The translations under genes and the position numbers were made by a program. From the NCBI RefSeq assembly GCF_000238775.2, contig NZ_AFEJ02000001.1:558001-622000 (forward strand): a stretch of DNA of 64,000 nucleotides. The letters run 5' to 3'. Shown here piece after piece: positions 15,800 through 23,337 of this stretch; positions within the stretch are counted from its first letter, which is position 1; each line of letters begins with the position of its first letter. Origin of the DNA: Acaryochloris sp. CCMEE 5410. GTDB lineage: Bacteria > Cyanobacteriota > Cyanobacteriia > Thermosynechococcales > Thermosynechococcaceae. The notes beneath the pieces were generated by a model that was given only the letters and a program-made list of their open reading frames with translations, was not told where the DNA came from and made no database searches.

Positions 15800-16921
15800 A
15801 TGACTAGACCTGAACAGCAAAATAAGTTGATCCATCCAGCTATTCCGGGACATTCTCTTTTAAACCGATGGAATAAAGGTGAACGATCTGCTTGTGAAAG
15901 ACTGAATAAAGGTGTGGTGATTCCTGAATGGAATCCCTCCTTTCAAATTGCGCCAGATGCAAAAGTCTTTGCCATCGGGTCTTGCTTTGCTCGCAATATT
16001 GAAATAGAACTCCAAAAATTGGGGGTTCATGTCACCAGTGCCAATCCGTTTAGCGATGTTATGGAAGTTCGCACGAATTTGCAGCTGGGGCTACTCAATA
16101 AATACAATCCCATCTCCATTCACCAAGAATTGGCTTGGGCCGCAGGGGAGAGTTCATTCCCCAATAATGGATTTATAGACTGCAACGGGAAGTTATCTGA
16201 TCCCTTTCTTCGAGAGCAAACCCCTGGCGGCGACTTAGAAAAAATGAAGGCCCGCAGGACTGCCCTGGAGGACTATTTTGCTCAAATCTATCAAGCGGAT
16301 CTGGTGATCATTACCCTTGGATTGACAGAAACTTGGTTTGATCGATTAACGAAACTAGCGATTACAGAAGCGCCTTCTCCCCGATTAATGAAGCTTTATC
16401 CTCAACGGTTTGGTTTTAAACAGCTGTACCATCCTGATTGCATCAAGGTGCTCCAATCGATTTGCGCGCTTTTAAAAAAATATGGAAAACCCAATCATAA
16501 AATTATCTTGACCGTGTCACCCGTCGCTCTCAAGCGTACATTTTCTGGGCAAGATGTGGTCGTAGCCAATATGATGTCAAAATCGACATTACGCTCAGCA
16601 GCAGGAGAGATTGCTGCCCATATTGAGGAAGTAGACTATTTCCCCAGCTATGAAGCAGTAATGATGTCAGACCCGTTGCTGGTATGGCAGGAAGATCTTC
16701 GTAATGTCACAGAATTTATCGTAAATCAAATCATGAATGAATTTGTTCAAAGGTATGGATTAAAAGCTCCACAAACTAAAGAACAGATCCAGTCAAATTA
16801 TCATTTTTTGCTGCAAAGAAGACTAGCACTCTCGAAAAAAAATGCAAATTTGCTAGGTAATATCTTGAGTGAACATAGTCAACAGAATCCAAACTTGGAT
16901 TTCCACAAATTTGGAACTTAG
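15800..16921 (+). CDS. GSCFA-domain protein
   Basis: The sequence FAIGSCFARNIEIELQKLGV at about residues 53-72 contains the GSCFA signature. The serine is thought to act as nucleophile, as in SGNH-like esterases of polysaccharide and nodulation-related systems. Further support is ITLGLTETWFD, LTVSPV and a final catalytic-like region near YFPSYEAVM. The ATG at 15800 is preferred over an upstream TTG at 15794. It is a soluble 373-residue protein with no signal. It follows the RTX gene in the same direction but behind its terminator, so it has its own promoter. It probably modifies a glycan or its acyl groups, but the substrate is unknown. Confidence 0.8.
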   Translation: MTRPEQQNKLIHPAIPGHSLLNRWNKGERSACERLNKGVVIPEWNPSFQIAPDAKVFAIGSCFARNIEIELQKLGVHVTSANPFSDVMEVRTNLQLGLLNKYNPISIHQELAWAAGESSFPNNGFIDCNGKLSDPFLREQTPGGDLEKMKARRTALEDYFAQIYQADLVIITLGLTETWFDRLTKLAITEAPSPRLMKLYPQRFGFKQLYHPDCIKVLQSICALLKKYGKPNHKIILTVSPVALKRTFSGQDVVVANMMSKSTLRSAAGEIAAHIEEVDYFPSYEAVMMSDPLLVWQEDLRNVTEFIVNQIMNEFVQRYGLKAPQTKEQIQSNYHFLLQRRLALSKKNANLLGNILSEHSQQNPNLDFHKFGT

Positions 16922-17063
16922 TAGGCATACCATATTAAAGGAATAACTTTTCTTCAAGAAATTTGCATTTCAGTCTTCTCATATCACAATCTTGGGCTCA
17001 ATAATCTCTAGTGGGTACAGAATGAAGAGAGAAATATAGTGAGTTGATCTGGTTGGAATAATT

Positions 17064-17249
17064 TTAATCAGCAGGTTTACTAGAATCATTCGTCCAAGAG
17101 ACGGTCTGTGCCAGTGTCGCAGAAGCCTGCTTCTGTAGCTGCTTGCGCTTGTCATCATAGAACTTGAGTGTATTGAGATTGACATGCCGGAAATACGCCT
17201 GGGCATTCTCTTGGCTGTTGGGTGTACGTTTGTCAATGGAGAGTTGGTC
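17064..17249 (-). pseudogene. C-terminal fragment of an unknown protein
   Basis: A 62-codon open stretch without a start reads LSIDKRTPNSQENAQAYFRH, then NLNTLKFYDDKRKQLQKQA and a stop. The charged helical sequence looks like genuine protein and not a chance frame. The upstream part is missing, cut by an in-frame stop at 17250. No family was recognised. It lies just downstream of the lipoprotein gene and may have been part of the same operon. Confidence 0.4.
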
Positions 17250-17386
17250 TTAAGAGATGAAGAGATCAACGTCACTCCGAAAGGGTTAAAGCGGTTTTAC
17301 ACAATTTGGCAAGCACCGACGAGGACCTCAAATGATACTCGGGATAACTCTAGCTTTTCGACTCACCAGTGAGCCAGGATAGTTCT

Positions 17387-18235
17387 CTAGTAAGAGGTTA
17401 GCCTATCTGACCTTGACTCGAAAAAGTGGACGTTCCCATGATGTGCTTTTGGGTGATTGGCTTTGACCTGATACTTAGACCGTACAGTCACAGTCATCTC
17501 AATCTGCAACTCTCGATTGGTTTGTCCCACCCATTTGATTGATTTAATCCAGCCGTTGATGGGGGAATGTACCAGACCCATAGTGTTTAACTTCTCCTCA
17601 ATCTCCTGCAATTGGGCCGTAAGCTCACCTGTTTGAGTCGAAGAATGCTGTAGAACTTTATTCCTCTGCTGAGAGTCCTGTAGCTTGGCAATTGCGATTG
17701 CAAGCTCTCCCTTGGCTTGCAGATACTGGTTCTGCAATTGCCCCAATGGAATATTCTCAGAAATTGGCAGCACGGAGCGGGCATAGTCTGTCCAGGGAGA
17801 ATCGGCATAGAAAGCTGAGATTGCACTTCTCGCCTGTTCCACATTGAAGCGGGCTTGCTCCACCTCAGCTTCCTCCACTGCAGAGAGGGAAGATATGGCT
17901 GGCCTTTGAATTTGCTTAAGTTTGCGGCGCACAATATTACGCTTCCACATGAGCCTGGTTCGGATTGCAGAGCGTTCGCTCAGAAGTTGCCCCTTTACGA
18001 CTTCATCACCAACCTTGACCTTTAAATCTTCTGGCCGATCTAAGGTCAACCGCAACTTTAATCGTCGAGGAGTATTCTTTTTGGGAGGTGCTGGTCGAAG
18101 TGTACTGGTGGGCGACACAGCAGCAATCGTCTCAGTAGTTTCATTTGAAATCTGGGGCTGAGCACACCCCACCAATAGCAACGCTATCGCGATCCCCGTT
18201 CTCGCTTCCATTTTGCAATCAACTTTCTTGAACAT
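17387..18235 (-). CDS. Adaptor-like (HlyD/MFP-type) lipoprotein, last gene of the ATPase module
   Basis: The N-terminus has a lipoprotein signal (GIAIALLLVGCAQ, lipid-modified cysteine near residue 24). After a proline-rich linker comes a biotinyl-lipoyl-like half (LKVKVGDEVVKGQLLSE), then a coiled-coil hairpin (VEQARFNVEQARSAIS to LTAQLQEIEEKL). A return strand segment GLVHSPINGWIKSIKWVGQT and a barrel-like strand IEMTVTVRSKYQV follow. This is the domain order of periplasmic adaptor proteins, although at 282 residues it is short. It overlaps the gene upstream by 52 bases. The start may be at 18235 or at the ATG 18211. No ABC exporter or TolC is nearby, so it probably serves the module's own ATPases. 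A truncated copy is at 5339-5620. Confidence 0.75.
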   Translation of the reverse strand: MFKKVDCKMEARTGIAIALLLVGCAQPQISNETTETIAAVSPTSTLRPAPPKKNTPRRLKLRLTLDRPEDLKVKVGDEVVKGQLLSERSAIRTRLMWKRNIVRRKLKQIQRPAISSLSAVEEAEVEQARFNVEQARSAISAFYADSPWTDYARSVLPISENIPLGQLQNQYLQAKGELAIAIAKLQDSQQRNKVLQHSSTQTGELTAQLQEIEEKLNTMGLVHSPINGWIKSIKWVGQTNRELQIEMTVTVRSKYQVKANHPKAHHGNVHFFESRSDRLTSY

Positions 18236-18471
18236 CCCGTCCCCGTCACCTGTTGAACATGCTGAATCAACGTAGAATATGTAGCCCCTGCTTCTGCCTG
18301 ATCCAACGCTTTATAGACCTGAGCAATTCGTCGCCAATGGGGACCATTTGGTTTAGAGGGTGGAGGCGGAGTCAGTGCTTCCCGCAAATTCTGAACAAAG
18401 TCCCGGTTCACCTCCACATTTAGCCAAGCTGGAACATTATTTCTGATGATAGCTCTAGCTTTGGTAATCAA
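18184..18471 (-). CDS. Helical, basic protein of the ATPase module
   Basis: The start is placed at TTG 18471, directly after the HerA-like gene's stop, because AAGGGGGG lies 5-6 bases upstream; an ATG at 18537 would add 22 residues that overlap that gene. The 95 residues read LITKARAIIRNNVPAWLNVE, then LREALTPPPPSKP, HWRRIAQVYKALDQAEAG, and end with SRKLIAKWKRERGSR. The C-terminus is strongly basic and may bind nucleic acid. I recognise no family. It overlaps the lipoprotein gene by 52 bases, and a broken copy of both lies at 5.3-5.8 kb, so the two genes travel together. Confidence 0.65.
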   Translation of the reverse strand: MITKARAIIRNNVPAWLNVEVNRDFVQNLREALTPPPPSKPNGPHWRRIAQVYKALDQAEAGATYSTLIQHVQQVTGTGCSRKLIAKWKRERGSR

Positions 18472-18472
18472 A

Positions 18473-19570
18473 TTAGCCCCCCTTCTGAATCCTTTGAAAA
18501 TAAGGGGTGATCTCCACCTTTTGAGCTTGAGTTCCAAATCGACATAATGCCGTCAATGGCTTTAGCTGAGCGACTTTCTGTTCCGCAAATCGAAACTTCC
18601 GAGCTACTTTCTTTGCTTCCGTCTGATCAACGGGTAAAACGATTTTGGTGGCAGAGTTGCCAATGACGTCTAAGCTCAAATGTCTTTCTGATTGAGAGGC
18701 CAGAACTAAAGCCAAACCGTATTTACGACCGTCAGCGATGATACGATCGCAAGCTGACCCAGTGACCTTGGGCATCTCTTTCGCTTCATCGATGAATAAA
18801 TAGGTGTGAGGTAGCTTACCCTCAATCTCACCTCGCAACCGATGATTGTTCATCAGTTGGCGGGCCAGGGATTCAGCAGCGATGGCTGCTAACGCAGGGG
18901 GCAACTTTGATAAATCCACGCGAATCAGCTTCTCGCTCAACTCCGGTTGAGCCCGATTAAAAATGCCGTAGGTAAAGGTCGCTGCTAACTTGAGCTGTAA
19001 CTTCTGGCTATCCTTGCAACCATCCTCAATTCGGTCTTCAATGACCCTTTGCACATCCGTAAAGTTGGGAGGCTCTAACGTCCAGGTCGAACTATCAGAT
19101 TGGAGAATCCCCCGACGGTGATAGCACTCTCCCAAAACCTCCAACGCAAGACCCTCCTGATTAGGGCCTAACCGCAAAGTCTTCTTCAGCAGTGCTGCCA
19201 CCTGGATTGCTTGTAAGTTGGGACCCCCACCCTCTGGATCCAAATTCAACACCAGCAGATTGATGCCCCAATCACTACTCATATGAAGAGGGAAGCAAGT
19301 CTCCCCCTTAATGTCTTGATCACCATGAAAGTCGATCAAGATGACTTGGATTTGAGGATAGGTCTGGCGCAGTGCATAGGCGATCGCTTTCAGGGTCTGC
19401 GTCTTGCCCGACCCACTCGCACCAATCGCCACGATATGGCCATTGGGCAACATTTCAGGATTCCAATAGGCACTACCCAACAGGATCCCATCTTCCTCGA
19501 TCAAATCATTAGTCTGTGGGGTATTGGGGCTGAGTACAGCTTGGGGTAGCGGTTTCTCACGAGCGAACAT
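18473..19570 (-). CDS. HerA/FtsK-like P-loop ATPase
   Basis: The 365-residue protein has Walker A GASGSGKT at residues 50-57 and Walker B YLFIDEAKEM near 257-266. SQSERHLSLDVIGNSATKIV, the Q-motif and strand after Walker B, is typical of HerA, VirB4 and TraD-type hexameric motors. There are no membrane helices. Such ATPases pump DNA or proteins, and this one probably does so together with the membrane proteins of the same operon. It overlaps the gene before it by 14 bases and precedes the basic protein by one base. It lacks the N-terminal membrane domain of coupling proteins, so an anchor must come from a partner. Substrate is unknown. Confidence 0.85.
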   Translation of the reverse strand: MFAREKPLPQAVLSPNTPQTNDLIEEDGILLGSAYWNPEMLPNGHIVAIGASGSGKTQTLKAIAYALRQTYPQIQVILIDFHGDQDIKGETCFPLHMSSDWGINLLVLNLDPEGGGPNLQAIQVAALLKKTLRLGPNQEGLALEVLGECYHRRGILQSDSSTWTLEPPNFTDVQRVIEDRIEDGCKDSQKLQLKLAATFTYGIFNRAQPELSEKLIRVDLSKLPPALAAIAAESLARQLMNNHRLRGEIEGKLPHTYLFIDEAKEMPKVTGSACDRIIADGRKYGLALVLASQSERHLSLDVIGNSATKIVLPVDQTEAKKVARKFRFAEQKVAQLKPLTALCRFGTQAQKVEITPYFQRIQKGG

Positions 19571-20597
19571 TGATGGTCCTCACAATAAGTGATCCAGAGG
19601 CAAAGTAGGAGCCAAGCTGCTGAGCAACTTCCTGTGGACTGGCTGATACGAGATGTGCGATCGCATATCCCTGAGCAGGCTGTAACGTAATTGTGTTGAA
19701 TTGCTGAGGGTTGGTCCGCAGTTGAAGATCTTCCGAATCCTCAATGGTCAAAGTCCCGGTAATGTAGGTGCGTTCTGGGGGTAAATTGGCAACAGCAGCG
19801 TAAACATCATCACTATCCAAATTGATGGATTGAAGCTGAACTGAAATAGGTGAACTCCGCTGCACCTGAATCTGACTCGCTAGAATTTGAGACTCTTGGC
19901 TAACCCCTGCCCGGTAGACGATTCCCTGTGAATCCCTGACCAGTAAGTCATTCTGAGTCAGGGGTTTAATCACCTCAAAGCTGGCATCAATGCGCTGCTG
20001 GGTAATGGCATTTCGGCCACGGATTTGGGCAATCATCAGATACTTGCTGCCCTCTTCACCGACAATTTCCACAGCCCCACTGGGAACACCCAGGACTTTG
20101 TTGAAAGCAGTGAGGACGCCACCGTTGCTGTTGATGTTTATGGTTGCGATCGCCACCGCCAATAGAGCTACAAACACAAAAACTTCAGCACCACTGCCAG
20201 TGGACAACCTCATTCGAGGATTGCCAGGAATTACCAACCGAGCAGAGCTGGGATAAAACGCACAGACCCCAGACTTGGTAAACACATCCCCAAACCAGCC
20301 AAAAAAATAACCTAAGATAACCGCTTGCCAAATGCTCTGTCTAAAGGACATCAGGGGCATAGAAATGAAAGCAATCAGCCCAGTGGCAATCAAGCTATGG
20401 GTAACTGACCGATGGGGAAAGCGCTTTTCTAGCCATCGGCTTACAGGGAAGAGAATTCTGCCTGGAAGAGATTTACTCGTATCCATATCTGGGAGCTGGG
20501 CTGCTAGGGCAGCCGCTCCCAGCACAACTGGATCTGCCGTTCCCATCGTTAAAGCAGTCCCCGCAATACTCAAAGCAGTATGGGTGACAATCATCAT
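19557..20597 (-). CDS. DUF457 (YdjM-like) membrane protein with extra C-terminal domain
   Basis: Residues 1 to about 150 match the DUF457 metal-dependent hydrolase family: LAAQLPDMDTSK and FPHRSVTHSLIATGLIAF carry the predicted metal-binding Asp and His, and there are about four membrane helices. From about residue 165 a second, soluble part rich in beta strands follows (YLMIAQIRGRNAITQQRIDA, TYITGTLTIEDSEDLQ). DUF457 proteins rarely have such an extension, so it may be specific to this module. It overlaps the AAA+ gene upstream by 4 bases and the HerA-like gene downstream by 14 bases, so these proteins are very likely made together. The start may be MMIVTHT or the second Met. Confidence 0.8.
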   Translation of the reverse strand: MMIVTHTALSIAGTALTMGTADPVVLGAAALAAQLPDMDTSKSLPGRILFPVSRWLEKRFPHRSVTHSLIATGLIAFISMPLMSFRQSIWQAVILGYFFGWFGDVFTKSGVCAFYPSSARLVIPGNPRMRLSTGSGAEVFVFVALLAVAIATININSNGGVLTAFNKVLGVPSGAVEIVGEEGSKYLMIAQIRGRNAITQQRIDASFEVIKPLTQNDLLVRDSQGIVYRAGVSQESQILASQIQVQRSSPISVQLQSINLDSDDVYAAVANLPPERTYITGTLTIEDSEDLQLRTNPQQFNTITLQPAQGYAIAHLVSASPQEVAQQLGSYFASGSLIVRTINVRS

Positions 20598-21529
20598 CGG
20601 CCTAACTTCCCTGACTTGCGCGGCATGGCATAGACCAAAAGACGAATTACACCGACTGCCACGGTAAGAATGCCACCGATTAAATAGAGGCTGGTGCTGT
20701 TAAGCCCCAGGCCAATAAAGCGGGTAATAACCAGAATCATCAGGCCAGCAATCAGAAACGGAGTGCCATCAATCCATTGCGTGTGGTCCGGGTTGGTCGC
20801 ATCGAGACCCAGATATTCTTCACGCACAACCCGTTGAGCCAGCATTGGATTGCCACCACAGCGCTGCTGCAGCTTGGATAGTTGAGACGGCATCATATCG
20901 ATACCCAGACTTTGAGCTGTGGACCGCATAATCTGACGAATCGGTTTATCAGGTAATGGCTTCAATTCGATTCGAGGAAGCCGCAAAAAGATATCTCGGG
21001 CTGGTGGGAAAGTTGCTAGCAGCAATAGAGACTGACCTTGGTCATGGAGCTGAGCCAGCCAGGTGCGAAACTGAACCGTATACCGATGGGCATCATCACA
21101 GATGACAAAGGCGGTATTGTCTTTGAGCCATTCTGAGATCGCAGTCGATAACTGGTTCGAGGTAAGAGATTTCCCTTCTATGGTTACTGTTTCAACACCT
21201 AACTGCTGAGCTATATCCAAATAGGCTTGTTTCGCTGTTAATGGATGTTCGATCGCAACCATAAAACCCAATTCCTGCAGTTCTTCAGCCACGGCTTCCC
21301 CCAGGACACTTTTGCCGATGCCCGCCTCACCGACGACTAGCAAGCTGGAGTTGGCTTGAAGGGCAGCAACAATTCGATTTTTTTCTGCCCTTCTATAGAG
21401 GGGAAGGGAAACGGAACTGGCGGGAATACTGGAAAGCGATCGCCGCTGGGAGCCATCTTTAGACACAGCATAGAGATAGACCCGCTCTTCACCGTTGGCG
21501 AGTCGCCGTTTGTGGCGTTTAATCGGCAT
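20594..21529 (-). CDS. AAA+ ATPase with C-terminal membrane helices
   Basis: The ATG at 21529 is chosen because the -1 frame tail of the gene before it ends in the overlapping ATGCCGATTAA. After a short basic N-terminus come Walker A VVGEAGIGKS (about residues 64-73), Walker B AFVICDDAHR, and the sensor strand LLLLATFPPARD, as in TniB/ExeA/STAND-type ATPases. A winged-helix-like part (LSKLQQRCGGNPMLAQRVV) follows. The last 70 residues hold two membrane helices (FLIAGLMILVITRFIGLGL, LYLIGGILTVAVGVIRLLV). ExeA-like proteins use this arrangement to act on the cell envelope. With DUF457, HerA-like and lipoprotein partners it suggests a trans-envelope machine. Longer start at 21616 is less likely. 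Confidence 0.8.
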   Translation of the reverse strand: MPIKRHKRRLANGEERVYLYAVSKDGSQRRSLSSIPASSVSLPLYRRAEKNRIVAALQANSSLLVVGEAGIGKSVLGEAVAEELQELGFMVAIEHPLTAKQAYLDIAQQLGVETVTIEGKSLTSNQLSTAISEWLKDNTAFVICDDAHRYTVQFRTWLAQLHDQGQSLLLLATFPPARDIFLRLPRIELKPLPDKPIRQIMRSTAQSLGIDMMPSQLSKLQQRCGGNPMLAQRVVREEYLGLDATNPDHTQWIDGTPFLIAGLMILVITRFIGLGLNSTSLYLIGGILTVAVGVIRLLVYAMPRKSGKLGR

Positions 21530-21743
21530 GGTGTTGAGTTCCGATTTGGGGTTCCGGTTTTGGAGACTCCGATCTATGAGTAAGGATGACGGTGATACCG
21601 ATTGCGATCGCAGCAATCAATACCGTTAACAGACGACTTCGACGACGTTCAGCTCGGAGTCGCTTGGCTTGCCATTGAGCGATTTCGGAGATTGTGTCGA
21701 ACCATTCCCCCCAGCCGTGATCTGGGCTAGCGGGGTGGGGGAT
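21519..21743 (-). other. -1 frame extension: membrane-anchored tail of the gene at 21626-22141
   Basis: This frame is open for 75 codons from the slippery site and has no start codon of its own. It reads IPHPASPDHGWGEWFDTISE, then a basic helix (QWQAKRLRAERRR) and a membrane helix (LLTVLIAAIAIGITVIL), then a hydrophilic tail. It looks more like a natural C-terminus than the zero-frame ending does, and its stop overlaps the AAA+ start by 11 bases. A -1 shift would give a 207-residue protein. A simple one-base deletion in the T run is the alternative. Confidence 0.65.
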
Positions 21744-22141
21744 AAAAAATGGTCGGGGTCATAGTAAACGGCGACCCCCGCCAGCATTTGTTTGAGCTGG
21801 GTTTGGGAGTCATTGACGGCCTGCTGGAGTTTAGGATCCGTAAATTGGCGAGAAGCGCAATGCATCATGGTCAAGGCATCGAGGGAAATGAGAAGTCCTG
21901 CTGCTCGGTGCTCTGCGGCCTGTTGCACATAGCGAAGATCCTGCTGCGCTTCGGCTTCCGTCTCAGAATCGGCTGCAGTATGGGCTTTGGAGCTGACGGA
22001 CTGTTTTTTACTGGCTCTGCGTTGGACCTCTTCTAGGACTTCTTCAGGGTATTCGTCCGCTTTAGGGTAGCCGAGTTCGGCTGCGATCGCTTCAATCTTG
22101 CGACGACTGCCATATTTCATCAGTTCAGTGATTGGTACCAT
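21626..22141 (-). CDS. Unknown protein of the ATPase module, probable frameshift gene
   Basis: The zero-frame product has 171 residues: MVPITELMKYGSRRKIEAIA (a small helical domain), an acidic linker rich in Ala and Glu, and a helical segment RAAGLLISLDALTMMHCASR followed by LQQAVNDSQTQLKQML. The first 133 residues precede a T-TTT-TTA heptamer; after it, the zero frame gives a low-complexity tail (GNGSTQSPKSLNGKPSD), while the -1 frame gives a tail with a membrane helix. So the gene may make a soluble and an anchored form. It overlaps the gene upstream by 22 bases. No family is recognised. Confidence 0.7.
   Translation of the reverse strand: MVPITELMKYGSRRKIEAIAAELGYPKADEYPEEVLEEVQRRASKKQSVSSKAHTAADSETEAEAQQDLRYVQQAAEHRAAGLLISLDALTMMHCASRQFTDPKLQQAVNDSQTQLKQMLAGVAVYYDPDHFLSPTPLAQITAGGNGSTQSPKSLNGKPSDSELNVVEVVC
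21708..21749 (-). promoter_or_regulatory. Candidate programmed -1 frameshift signal
   Basis: The heptamer T-TTT-TTA (21743-21749, minus strand) is in the right phase for simultaneous slippage. After 7 bases (TCCCCCA) begins a stem with CCCC and AGCC pairing to GGCT and GGGG around the loop CAGATCAC, with a three-base bulge. Slippery site, spacer and stem match the classical layout. Confidence 0.65.
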
Positions 22142-22386
22142 TCGGGATTCCTCATTTTTTCAAGAAGCTCTGTTCTACTGCCGCCACACGCATAATGCTG
22201 GTTCATAGCCCTCAGTTGTGCCATCTGTTCTTCATCAAATTCCTGCAAACCCACCTCAAAGCTCAAATCAGCACACCACTTACTGATGAGGCTAGGGTCG
22301 AGAGGATGGGCAGGTGATCTTCCCCGCTCCTCCGACAGAATTTGCAAGGCATCTTTACGAGACAACAACAGAGATGAACGATTCAC
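22120..22386 (-). CDS. First gene of the ATPase module, unknown 88-residue protein
   Basis: The protein reads MNRSSLLLSRKDALQILSEE, then PLDPSLISKWCADLSFEVGL and FDEEQMAQLRAMNQHYACGG, and ends with LLEKMRNPEWYQSL. The middle has helix-turn-helix-like spacing and two cysteines. It could be a small DNA-binding protein, but no family is recognised. The gene is the first of the operon and overlaps the next by 22 bases. The operator candidate at 22454 lies 68 bases before its start, so the whole module is probably under control of the S24 repressor encoded next door. Confidence 0.6.
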   Translation of the reverse strand: MNRSSLLLSRKDALQILSEERGRSPAHPLDPSLISKWCADLSFEVGLQEFDEEQMAQLRAMNQHYACGGSRTELLEKMRNPEWYQSLN

Positions 22387-22453
22387 AAATAGCTGAATGA
22401 ATTATTCACATTGATAGGTAAGTCTTTTAGAAAGGCATACAAATAACCATATT

Positions 22454-22468
22454 AGTTTATTTGTACTA
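22454..22468 (-). promoter_or_regulatory. Operator candidate of the ATPase module
   Basis: On the minus strand TAGTACAAATAAACT shares 13 of 15 bases with the site at 23246-23260 before the primase-helicase. It lies about 70 bases upstream of the first gene of the leftward module. Confidence 0.5.
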
Positions 22469-22505
22469 TATTGAGTGATTTTTCTACTGAGCTGTAGCAA
22501 AATAA

Positions 22506-23177
22506 TTAGAATCGCTTCCCACCCCAAATCACTCGGCCAATAATCTGAAACTCCTCCGTCAACTGAGATAAATCCACCTCAATTGGCTGATAGATGGGAT
22601 TATCACTAATAATCTTCAAAACCTTTCCCGATAACCAATGCAGACGTTTAATCTGCAAATGTCCATCCCGGCGCAACACATAAACTCCATCCGTTCCCCC
22701 TTCCGCTTGATGCTGATCCACCAGCACCACATCTCCAGGTCGCAGAGTTGGCTCCATAGAATCTCCACTGACATGAATCAAACTCAAATGAGCTGGGCTA
22801 GTACGTAATTCACTACGAATCCAGGATCGACTAAACGCGATCAGTTCCTCGATCTGCTCCTTGTCCCCAGCAATCATGCCTTCCCCAGCTCCCGCTTGAA
22901 CATCGTAGAGAGGGATTTGGACATAAGTGCCATCACCAATCCCCCCATCCGACCGCCGAATAGGTCCCCGACCCAACACTAGCCATTCAATATTGACCTC
23001 AAGCTTTTCAGCCAGTAGCTCCAAATAGTTTCGAGCGGGTTCCGTGCCCGCCATCCATTTTCGGATCGTTCGGTCATTCACCCCGACCACTTTAGCGAGA
23101 TGAGTTGCATTTTTGTACTCATCCACCAAGATAGCCATTCGACCTGTAAAACTCTCTGCATTAAAGACCTTACGCAT
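22506..23177 (-). CDS. XRE-HTH/S24 repressor (CI/LexA-like switch)
   Basis: The N-terminal third has a helix-turn-helix (THLAKVVGVNDRTIRKWMAG). The C-terminal half is an S24 peptidase domain: a cleavage-like region LYDVQAGAGEG, the serine motif VSGDSMEPTLRPGD, and the lysine in HLQIKRLHW. Repressors of this type cut themselves when RecA is activated and so release prophages and islands on DNA damage. The ATG at 23177 is preferred over a GTG 15 bases upstream. The gene is divergent from the primase-helicase and adjacent to the ATPase module. Operator candidates stand before all three element operons. Catalytic residues are intact. Confidence 0.9.
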   Translation of the reverse strand: MRKVFNAESFTGRMAILVDEYKNATHLAKVVGVNDRTIRKWMAGTEPARNYLELLAEKLEVNIEWLVLGRGPIRRSDGGIGDGTYVQIPLYDVQAGAGEGMIAGDKEQIEELIAFSRSWIRSELRTSPAHLSLIHVSGDSMEPTLRPGDVVLVDQHQAEGGTDGVYVLRRDGHLQIKRLHWLSGKVLKIISDNPIYQPIEVDLSQLTEEFQIIGRVIWGGKRF

Positions 23178-23246
23178 GGGGTTGTCCACCACTGACTCAT
23201 GCCAAGAATTATATGACTATTCTGCATCAATATCCTTTTTTGAGAT

Positions 23247-23260
23247 AGTACATATATACT
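23247..23260 (+). promoter_or_regulatory. Operator candidate between repressor and primase genes
   Basis: AGTACATATATACT is a near-perfect palindrome (arms AGTA and TACT) in the 160-base divergent region. It resembles the cyanobacterial LexA box RGTAC-N3-D-GTWCB, differing in one half-site position. Confidence 0.55.
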
Positions 23261-23337
23261 GTTTAAAGAAATCGCCTTTCTGCAGGTGTCCTATCCATGG
23301 GTCTGACCAGCAGATAGGTTTTGCGTTGGGCATTTAT

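Noticed and set aside
23113-23337. 75-codon extension of the primase-helicase
   Set aside because: It overlaps the divergent repressor and its promoter region and has no family features. The ATG at 23338 starts just before the zinc finger.
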